Shown here: one piece after another, positions 5,933 to 10,771 of the stretch
Position numbering within the stretch: position 1 is the stretch's first letter
How the letters are laid out: each line of letters starts with the position of its first letter
From: Gemmatimonadota bacterium
GTDB taxonomy: Bacteria; Gemmatimonadota; Gemmatimonadetes; Longimicrobiales; Longimicrobiaceae
Reading direction: 5' to 3'
NCBI GenBank assembly: GCA_019348475.1
Contig: JAHWJJ010000106.1
Location: 1 to 10,771, forward strand
Length of the DNA stretch: 10,771 nucleotides
Translations under genes and position numbers: made by a program
The notes under the pieces: model-generated
Told to the model about the DNA's origin: nothing
The model's input: the letters and a program-made list of their open reading frames with translations, nothing else
Database searches by the model: none

Positions 5933-7342
5933 TCAGGCGCGCAGGGAATCGCGCAGCTCGCCCACGCGGCGGCGGAAGTCGGGGTCGGCGGCCATGTCCT
6001 CTTCCACCTTGGCCACGGAGTGGATCACCGTGCTGTGGTCGCGCCCGCCGAACAGCTTGCCGATCTCCACCAGCGCCAGGTCGAACATCTCCTTGATCAG
6101 GTACATGGCCACCTGGCGCGGGATGGTGAGGTCCTTGGTGCGCTTCTTGGACTGCAGCGCGTCGGGGGTGGTGCCCCAGGCCTCCGCCACCCGGTCCCGA
6201 ACCTTCTGCGGCGTAAGCCCGCCCGCCTGGCTGGCGCCGCCCTCGCCGCCGGCGATCCCCGTGCCCAGCGCCTCGCGGGCCAGCACCAGGTCGATGGGCC
6301 GGCGCGTGAGCGACGAGTACGCCAGCAGCTTGATCATCGCCCCCTCGATCTCGCGCACCGACGAGGTGCGGTTGCGGGCGATGAAGGTGAGCACCTCGTC
6401 GGCGTCGTGGATCTCCAGCCGGTCCTCTTCGACCTTGCGGCGCAGGATGGCCACGCGCGTCTCGAAGTCGGGGGGCTTGATGTCGGCCACCATCCCCCAC
6501 TCGAACCGGCTCACCAGCCGGTCCTCCAGCCCGGTGGCGCTGGGCGGCCGGTCGCTGGTCAGCACGATCTGCCGCTGCGAGTCGTGCAGCGCGTTGAAGG
6601 TGTGGAAGAACTCCTCCTGCGTGCGCTCCTTCCCCTCCAGGAACTGGATGTCGTCCACCAGCAGCAGGTCGCAGGCGCGGTACTGGCGCCGGAACTCGGC
6701 CATGGAACCGTCCTGGATGGCGCTCACCAGCTCGTTGGTGAACCGCTCGCTGGACAGGTACATCACGCGCTTGCCCGGGTCGCGCTCCAGCATGGCGTGC
6801 CCGATGGCGTGCATCAGGTGCGTTTTGCCCAGCCCCACCCCGCCGTAGATGAACAGCGGGTTGTACAGCCGCGCCGGCGACTCGGCCACGCCGTGCGCCG
6901 CCGCGGCCGCCAGCTGGTTGTTGTTGCCCACCACGAACCGGTCGAAGACGTACCGCGGGTTCAGCGGGGCCAGCGGGCGCGCGTCGCCCCCCTGCCCGGC
7001 GTGGCCGGCCGGTGCGCTCTCGGCGCGGGCCGGAGCGGCGGGGGGTGGGGGGGGCGCAAGGTCGATGGAGGGCACGTACGCGGCCTTGCCGTTTCCCTGA
7101 AACTGGACGGAGAGCGTAAAGCGCCGGCCAAAGAGGTGCTCGCCGATGCTGGTGAGCAGGCCGGCGTACTTGTCCTCTACCCAGTCCACGGCGAACGGGT
7201 TGGGAGTGGAGACGACCAGCAGGTCGTTGGAGACGGCCACCGCCTGCGTGGGAGCCAGCCAGGTGCGGAACGCCTGCTCCGGGAGCGCCGTCTTGGCACT
7301 CTCCAGGATGCGCGACCAGATTTCCGCGGCGGTAAGCTCCAT
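5933..7342 (-). CDS. dnaA: Chromosomal replication initiator protein DnaA
   Basis: A 469-residue protein with all four DnaA domains. Residues 1-80 (MELTAAEIWSRILESAKTAL onward) are the oligomerisation and helicase-contact domain. About 95-125 is a Pro/Ala-rich linker. About 125-345 is the AAA+ domain, with Walker A GGVGLGKT (167-174), Walker B LLLVDD (226-231), the box VII segment GLEDRLVSRF (271-280) carrying the arginine finger, and sensor 2 VREIEGA with Arg330. Residues 375-469 are the DNA-binding domain with the signature GRDHSTVIHSV (433-443). ATP-DnaA binds the boxes in oriC, opens the duplex and recruits the helicase. A GTG at 7387 is also in frame, but the predicted promoter (7393-7421) would start transcription at about that base. 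The ATG at 7342 fits the family start and leaves a normal leader, with a weak GAGTGG site. Confidence 0.97.
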   Translation of the reverse strand: MELTAAEIWSRILESAKTALPEQAFRTWLAPTQAVAVSNDLLVVSTPNPFAVDWVEDKYAGLLTSIGEHLFGRRFTLSVQFQGNGKAAYVPSIDLAPPPPPAAPARAESAPAGHAGQGGDARPLAPLNPRYVFDRFVVGNNNQLAAAAAHGVAESPARLYNPLFIYGGVGLGKTHLMHAIGHAMLERDPGKRVMYLSSERFTNELVSAIQDGSMAEFRRQYRACDLLLVDDIQFLEGKERTQEEFFHTFNALHDSQRQIVLTSDRPPSATGLEDRLVSRFEWGMVADIKPPDFETRVAILRRKVEEDRLEIHDADEVLTFIARNRTSSVREIEGAMIKLLAYSSLTRRPIDLVLAREALGTGIAGGEGGASQAGGLTPQKVRDRVAEAWGTTPDALQSKKRTKDLTIPRQVAMYLIKEMFDLALVEIGKLFGGRDHSTVIHSVAKVEEDMAADPDFRRRVGELRDSLRA

Positions 7343-7392
7343 CAACCACTCAGGCGGCAAAGACGGCAGGACCCCTGTAAACGGCACCCGGC

Positions 7393-7421
7393 AACGTAGA
7401 AACCGGGTGTGGAAAAGTCAA
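7393..7421 (-). promoter_or_regulatory. dnaA promoter with embedded DnaA box
   Basis: On the minus strand TTGACT (7416-7421) is followed by a 17-bp spacer and TACGTT (7393-7398), giving a start site near 7386 and a leader of about 45 nt before the dnaA ATG. The -35 is strong (5/6) and the -10 is weak (3/6). TTTTCCACA (7408-7416), an 8/9 match to the DnaA box, fills the promoter-proximal half of the spacer and touches the -35. DnaA bound here would block RNA polymerase, the known autorepression logic of dnaA in several bacteria. Inferred from sequence. Confidence 0.6.
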
Positions 7422-7682
7422 GAAAGCCCTGTAAGTGCTTGCGTTTGGTCGGCTTTCAACAGCCCTTGCGCAACACGGCCGGGGTGCTCACGAACCTGGG
7501 CGCCTGCGGATGTGGCAGAGGTCCGAAGCTGACCCGAATACATCCTTGCGACAGTCCATGGATCGTTCCATCCGCACGCGCTCGTTCCCGCCGCTGCTCC
7601 CGGATCAGCCGCAAACGGCCACGCTCCGGACCGTCCACAATCCGCGTTCGCCGCGCGCAGCCTCCTTCCGGTGCATCGCACC
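7422..7682. other. Intergenic stretch with no recognised feature
   Basis: These 261 bp lie between the dnaA promoter and the octamer array. Open frames here have atypical composition and no motif, and I see no tRNA-like or strong hairpin structure. CCGTCCACA near 7631 is too poor a match (6/9) to call a DnaA box. Confidence 0.5.
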
Positions 7683-7722
7683 CTCACGCACTCACGGACT
7701 CACGCACTCACGCACTCACGGA
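7683..7722. repeat. Octanucleotide tandem array (CTCACGCA/CTCACGGA)
   Basis: There are five tandem 8-bp units: CTCACGCA, CTCACGGA, CTCACGCA, CTCACGCA, CTCACGGA. The array ends 10 bp before the -35 of the rpmH promoter. In the phase ACTCACGC the unit differs from the ACTCTCGC unit at 2254-2269 at a single position, so both arrays probably belong to one repeat family in this genome. Confidence 0.85.
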
Positions 7723-7732
7723 GGTCCAGCGG

Positions 7733-7761
7733 TTGACGAAACCGCGGCTCGCCCGTAGATT
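7733..7761 (+). promoter_or_regulatory. Sigma70-type promoter for rpmH-rnpA-yidD-yidC
   Basis: TTGACG (7733-7738) and TAGATT (7756-7761) are separated by exactly 17 bp, matching consensus at 5/6 and 4/6. Transcription would begin near 7768, giving a leader of about 65 nt before rpmH. It is the only good promoter I can see upstream of this operon. Confidence 0.65.
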
Positions 7762-7832
7762 CACCGTCTTTGCCGCGAGCCCACAGGGCCGCCCCGAAGC
7801 CAAGAGCGCAGCACCCTGAAGGGGTTTGAACG

Positions 7833-7985
7833 ATGAAGCCGAGTTATCGTCCGCGCAACCGCAAGCGGATCAACAAGCATGGATTCCGCGCCCGCATGGC
7901 CACCAAGGGCGGGCGCGCGGTGCTGAACAGCCGCCGCCGCAAGGGGCGGCACAAGATCGCCGTCACCGTTCCCAGCAAGTACTGA
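7833..7985 (+). CDS. rpmH: 50S ribosomal protein L34 (bL34)
   Basis: A 50-residue, strongly basic protein starting [20 protein letters not shown] and continuing [20 protein letters not shown], the near-invariant L34 pattern, with a short [10 protein letters not shown] tail; the family is usually 44-50 residues. It binds 23S rRNA in the large ribosomal subunit. GAAGGGG lies 8 nt before the ATG. It is the first gene of the operon, 65 nt downstream of the predicted start site, with rnpA starting 17 nt after its stop. The rpmH-rnpA order next to dnaA is one of the most conserved arrangements in bacteria. Confidence 0.97.
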   Translation: MKPSYRPRNRKRINKHGFRARMATKGGRAVLNSRRRKGRHKIAVTVPSKY

Positions 7986-8002
7986 CCGGCGGCCGCCGCG
8001 CC

Positions 8003-8392
8003 GTGGAGCCTGAAGGCCCCGACGCGCGGAACGGGTTCGGCCTGCCCCGGCAGGTGCGGATCACCGCGTCGGACGAGATCCGGTCGCTGTTCAGACGGGG
8101 GAAGAGGAGCAAAACGCGCCACCTTGACGCGTTCGTCTCCCCTTCCCCCTCTGGCGTTCCCCGTCTGGGCGTGGTGGTGCCCAAACACAAGCACACCATC
8201 GTGCAGCGCAACCGCCTCAAGCGGCGGCTGCGCGAACTGGGGCGTACGGTGCTGCTGCCGGCACTGGGAAACCGCGGGGCGCCGCTGGACGTACTGCTGC
8301 GCGCCCGCCCCGAGGCCTACACGGCCCCCTTTGCCGCGCTTCGCGACGAGGTGGCCGCGCTCACGGAGGAGCTGTGCTCGCGCGCGCCCTGA
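8003..8392 (+). CDS. rnpA: Ribonuclease P protein component
   Basis: A 129-residue protein from the GTG at 8003, close to the usual 110-130. It opens with [25 protein letters not shown] (residues 11-35), the standard substrate-leader binding region. The RNA-binding signature [13 protein letters not shown] (69-81) includes the family's Arg-Asn-Arg motif. The protein assists the RNase P RNA in cutting the 5' leader from pre-tRNA. The frame is open upstream through rpmH in another register, but that part is not RnpA-like. GTG 8003 keeps the conserved GLPR segment, whereas the next in-frame GTG at 8054 would remove it. No strong ribosome binding site is visible, so translation is probably coupled to rpmH, whose stop is 17 nt upstream. 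The 3' end overlaps yidD by 19 nt. Confidence 0.95.
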   Translation: MEPEGPDARNGFGLPRQVRITASDEIRSLFRRGKRSKTRHLDAFVSPSPSGVPRLGVVVPKHKHTIVQRNRLKRRLRELGRTVLLPALGNRGAPLDVLLRARPEAYTAPFAALRDEVAALTEELCSRAP

Positions 8393-8586
8393 TCGCGGCC
8401 ATCCGCTTCTACCGCAAGGGCGTGTCGCCGCTCAAGCCGCCGGTGTGCCGCTTTCATCCCACCTGCTCGGCGTACGGGCTGGAGGCGATCGAAAAGTACG
8501 GCGCCGCGCGCGGAGGGTGGCTGCTGGTAAAACGGCTGGCGCGGTGCCAGCCGTTCTGCAAGGGCGGGTACGATCCCGTCCCCTGA
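8374..8586 (+). CDS. yidD: Membrane protein insertion efficiency factor YidD
   Basis: A 70-residue protein of the standard YidD type. After an amphipathic N-terminal helix ([20 protein letters not shown]) it has the signature [10 protein letters not shown] (Cys25 and Cys31) and ends with [14 protein letters not shown] (Cys58 and Cys62), the conserved tail. YidD sits at the inner face of the cytoplasmic membrane and helps YidC insert proteins. It starts at a GTG inside the end of rnpA (19-nt overlap), which indicates translational coupling. Its stop codon lies inside a perfect hairpin (8575-8599), and yidC starts 44 nt later. Confidence 0.96.
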   Translation: MLARALIAAIRFYRKGVSPLKPPVCRFHPTCSAYGLEAIEKYGAARGGWLLVKRLARCQPFCKGGYDPVP

Positions 8587-8599
8587 AGCAGGGGACGGG
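8575..8599 (+). terminator. Perfect 11-bp hairpin over the yidD stop codon
   Basis: CCCGTCCCCTG (8575-8585) and CAGGGGACGGG (8589-8599) are exact reverse complements with a 3-nt AAG loop. The yidD TGA (8584-8586) sits at the top of the stem. An imperfect AATTTTCTC tract follows from 8606, 6 nt past the stem. It may be a partial terminator or attenuator, or an mRNA-stabilising or translation-controlling element between yidD and yidC. Confidence 0.5.
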
Positions 8600-8630
8600 T
8601 CCTGAATTTTCTCACGGTTGATCCTGGCTG

Positions 8631-10388
8631 ATGGACCAGAACAGACGGCTCGTCCTGTTCCTCGCGATGTCGGCGGTGGTGCTGTTTGGGTGGAACCTGC
8701 TGTTTCCGCCCCCGCAGCCCGACCCCGTTCCCGCCGGGGCGGACAGCGCCATGGCGGTCGTCGCCGCACCTGCGGCCGCCGCGCCGGCGGCGGCCCCGCG
8801 CGCGGCCCCGGCCCTCGCCGCCGGCACCGCGCCCGAGCGCATGGTGACCGTGCGCTCGCCGCTGTACGAGTACCGCTTCAGCACCCGCGGCGCCGCCCTG
8901 AACGCCGCCACGCTCACGCGCTTCGAGAGCTACGTGGACCGGGGCGGCAGCGTGCAGCTGGTCCCCCGCAGCGCCCGCGACGTGCTGGCGCACCGCGTTG
9001 TGGTGGGCGCCGACACGCTGGACTTTCGCAACGTCACCTTTACCCCCAGCGCCGAACGCATCGACCTGCGCGAGGGTGACCAGCCCCGCCAGCTGCGCTT
9101 CGTCTCGTCAAACCCCGGCCCCGTGCGCGCGGAGGTGACGTACACCTTTCGCCCGGACGGCTACCTGGTCGACGTGCAGGGGGGCTTTACGGGCGTGCCG
9201 CGGGGCGCCCGGCTGGTCACCGAGCTGGGCACCGGCCTGGCGCCGCACGACTCGCCGGACCACGGCAGCGCGGCCGAGCTGGCCTTCGTGGGGTGGGACC
9301 GCGAAAAGATCCGCCGCACCTACATCCGAAAGGTGCAGTTCCCCGACACCATCGCCGGGCCGCTGGTGTGGGCCGGGATCAAGGACCGCTACTTCCTCAT
9401 CGCGCTGATCGAGGCGGGGCAGGGGCGGTTCTCGCGCATCGAGATGGAGCCCGCGCCCGACGTGAAGTACGCCATCGGCCGCGACACGCTGGTCACCGCG
9501 CGGGCGCGCGGGCGCGTGGTGCAGCCGCTGCCGGCGGACGGCGCGTTCCGCATGCAGGCGTACCTGGGCCCGCAGGAGCACGGCCGCCTTGCCGCCGTGG
9601 GGCACGAGCTGGAAGAGGTGAACCCGTACGGCTACCGCTGGCTGCGCCCGGTGGTGCGCCCCATCGCCGCGGTGGTGCTGTGGGCCCTCAAGCGCATGCA
9701 CGACCTGGGGCTCACCTACGGCTGGGTGCTCATCCTGTTCGGCGTCATCGTGCGCCTGGCCACCTGGCCGCTGAACGCGAAGGCGATGCGCGCGCAGATG
9801 AAGAACATGGCCGTGCAGCCGCAGCTGCAGGCGCGCGTAAAGGAGGTTCAGGCAAAGCACCGGGACGACCCGGCGCGCATGAACCAGGAGATGATGAAGG
9901 TCTACTCGGAAATGGGCGTCAGCCCGCTTTCGATGATGTCCGGGTGCGTGCCGCTGCTCATCCCCATGCCGGTGCTCATCACCCTGTTCTTCGTGTTCCA
10001 GAGCGCCATCGAGTTCCGGGGGACGAGCTTTGCGTGGCTTCCTGACCTGTCGCTGCGCGACCCGCTGAACATCCTTCCCATCTTTCTGATGGTGTCGATG
10101 TTCGGGCTGCAGTACGTGAGCACCAAGCTCAGCGGGATGGAGCAGAACGACCAGATGCGGATGATGATGTACACCATGCCCATCGTCATGGGCTTCGTGT
10201 TCTTCGTCATGCCCGCCGGGCTGAACCTGTACTACGCGTCCACCAACGTGGCCTCGTTCCCGCAGCAGATCCTGATCGCGCGCGAACGCCGCCGCGCCAC
10301 CGAGGCGCAGAAGGCGGAGGAGGCGGCGAAGAAGGCGACCGCCCGCGGACCCAAGAACATTCCCGCCAGGCGCGCCCGGCGCCGGTAG
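8631..10388 (+). CDS. yidC: Membrane protein insertase YidC
   Basis: A 585-residue protein with the Gram-negative YidC layout. TM1 lies at about 7-25 (LVLFLAMSAVVLFGWNLLF), followed by an Ala/Pro-rich linker (about 26-65), a large beta-rich periplasmic domain (about 70-330) and the conserved five-helix insertase core. The core begins with YGWVLILFGVIVRLATWPLN, which holds the groove arginine (Arg375, equivalent to E. coli Arg366). The cytoplasmic hairpin follows (KEVQAKHRDDPARMNQEMMK), then GVSPLSMMSGCVPLLIPMPV and further helices ending in PAGLNLYYASTN. A charged Ala/Glu/Lys-rich tail ending PARRARRR probably contacts the ribosome. YidC inserts and folds membrane proteins alone or with SecYEG. 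It starts 44 nt after yidD with no strong ribosome binding site and is the last gene of the operon in this window; mnmE, often next, is absent. Confidence 0.97.
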   Translation: MDQNRRLVLFLAMSAVVLFGWNLLFPPPQPDPVPAGADSAMAVVAAPAAAAPAAAPRAAPALAAGTAPERMVTVRSPLYEYRFSTRGAALNAATLTRFESYVDRGGSVQLVPRSARDVLAHRVVVGADTLDFRNVTFTPSAERIDLREGDQPRQLRFVSSNPGPVRAEVTYTFRPDGYLVDVQGGFTGVPRGARLVTELGTGLAPHDSPDHGSAAELAFVGWDREKIRRTYIRKVQFPDTIAGPLVWAGIKDRYFLIALIEAGQGRFSRIEMEPAPDVKYAIGRDTLVTARARGRVVQPLPADGAFRMQAYLGPQEHGRLAAVGHELEEVNPYGYRWLRPVVRPIAAVVLWALKRMHDLGLTYGWVLILFGVIVRLATWPLNAKAMRAQMKNMAVQPQLQARVKEVQAKHRDDPARMNQEMMKVYSEMGVSPLSMMSGCVPLLIPMPVLITLFFVFQSAIEFRGTSFAWLPDLSLRDPLNILPIFLMVSMFGLQYVSTKLSGMEQNDQMRMMMYTMPIVMGFVFFVMPAGLNLYYASTNVASFPQQILIARERRRATEAQKAEEAAKKATARGPKNIPARRARRR

Positions 10389-10419
10389 CGCGGCTTCGGA
10401 CGATGATGATGGAAACGCG

Positions 10420-10456
10420 GCGCGCCCGCTCTCCAAGGCCGGGAGGGCGGGCGCGC
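10420..10456 (+). terminator. Terminator-like hairpin after yidC
   Basis: GCGCGCCCGCTCTCC (10420-10434) pairs with GGAGGGCGGGCGCGC (10442-10456), a 15-bp stem with one G-U pair and a 7-nt loop, starting 31 nt past the yidC stop. There is no T-tract, but it sits between convergent genes, so it could act in both directions for yidC and the small lipoprotein gene. Confidence 0.55.
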
Positions 10457-10472
10457 TGTCTGGGGCGAGCGG

Positions 10473-10664
10473 TCAGGGGCACTCGAACGCGGGGTCCTGC
10501 ACGCCGGGACCGTTGTACGGGCACTGCCCGTGATACAGCCCATCATGGTCGTAGCTGGCGCCGGCCGGCTGCGTCCGTGCTTCCGGACCGACCGCATCGT
10601 TCGCGCACGCAGTCAGCGCGCCCAGCAGCACCACCGACATCATCGCGTTGCGCAGCAGCTTCAT
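10473..10664 (-). CDS. Small putative lipoprotein, unknown function
   Basis: A 63-residue protein from the ATG at 10664. Residues 1-20, MKLLRNAMMSVVLLGALTAC, form a typical lipoprotein signal: a short basic n-region, a hydrophobic core and a lipobox-like L-T-A-Cys20. The predicted mature protein is only 44 residues, with ANDAVGPEA after the acylated cysteine, then a His/Asp/Tyr-rich patch (SYDHDGLYHGQC) and two further cysteines (48 and 62) that could form a disulphide. I do not recognise a family. The frame extends upstream to about 10748, but GGAGG lies just before the ATG at 10664 and the signal peptide begins exactly there, so that start is chosen. It converges with yidC, with a hairpin between them. 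Confidence 0.65.
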   Translation of the reverse strand: MKLLRNAMMSVVLLGALTACANDAVGPEARTQPAGASYDHDGLYHGQCPYNGPGVQDPAFECP

Positions 10665-10694
10665 CTCCGCCTCCCTCTTCTGGCCGTGGACGTG

Positions 10695-10740
10695 GTGCGA
10701 TCCCGGATCCGGAGAAACGGGCCTGATCCCGGGATCACAC
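10695..10740. repeat. Inverted repeat upstream of the lipoprotein gene
   Basis: GTGCGATCCCGG (10695-10706) and CCGGGATCACAC (10729-10740) are reverse complements at 11 of 12 positions across a 22-nt gap. The right arm also lies within a perfect 14-bp palindrome, TGATCCCGGGATCA (10724-10737). It begins 31 bp upstream of the lipoprotein start. It could be an operator for that gene or the terminator of a gene beyond the window edge. Confidence 0.4.
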
Positions 10741-10771
10741 GGGTTCATGGGGAAGGCTACGGGAAACCGAG

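Noticed and set aside
5540..7399. Plus-strand 619-codon frame over oriC and dnaA
   Set aside because: Antisense to dnaA and covering the DnaA-box cluster, with biased composition and no domain.
7683..7722. Possible CRISPR-like array
   Set aside because: The units are 8 bp and contiguous with no spacers.
9108..10436. Minus-strand 442-codon frame opposite yidC
   Set aside because: His/Arg/Val-rich antisense shadow of a well-supported gene.
1..10771. Novel multi-gene system (defence, mobile or biosynthetic)
   Set aside because: All well-supported genes are core or common accessory families; no transposase, integrase, nuclease-effector pair or synthase is present.

Overview
The window is very GC-rich chromosomal DNA centred on a replication origin. 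It holds dnaN and dnaA on the minus strand and rpmH-rnpA-yidD-yidC on the plus strand. GC content, a Gram-negative-type YidC with a large periplasmic domain, a two-haem cytochrome c with an N-terminal anchor, and intergenic 8-bp repeat arrays suggest a free-living Gram-negative bacterium. My best guess is Gemmatimonadota, close to Longimicrobium; this is inferred from style and not proven.

Layout. 1-782 (minus): a two-haem cytochrome c cut by the window edge, with a good sigma70-type promoter at 901-929. 1024-1551 (minus): a MarR-family regulator. 1701-2125 (plus): a GNAT acetyltransferase whose N-terminus lies in a different frame from its body. 2230-2274: an octamer array. 2284-2766 (plus): a Cupin_5/DUF985 protein. 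2804-2941: a possible 45-residue ORF. 3042-3977 (plus): a TIGR01777-family epimerase-like protein. 3978-4222 (minus): the N-terminal part of a SEC-C zinc-binding protein with no stop codon of its own. 4325-5440 (minus): dnaN. 5441-5932: the probable oriC. 5933-7342 (minus): dnaA. 7343-7832: regulatory DNA holding the dnaA promoter with an embedded DnaA box, about 260 bp in which I see nothing, a second octamer array and the rpmH promoter. 7833-10388 (plus): rpmH, rnpA, yidD, yidC. 10420-10456: a terminator-like hairpin. 10473-10664 (minus): a small lipoprotein.

How the genes fit together. DnaA would bind the boxes between its own 3' end and dnaN, melt the AT-rich patch at about 5498-5540 and load the replisome, for which DnaN is the sliding clamp. 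DnaA probably also represses its own promoter through the box at 7408-7416. The divergent operon encodes ribosomal protein bL34, the RNase P protein, and the YidD/YidC inner-membrane insertion pair. This is the classical conserved origin neighbourhood.

I found no defence system, mobile element, CRISPR array or biosynthetic cluster. The items most worth checking are the origin architecture (phased boxes plus a DnaA-trio-like tract), the two related octamer arrays, the two apparently damaged genes (GNAT and SEC-C), and a perfect hairpin spanning the yidD stop codon.
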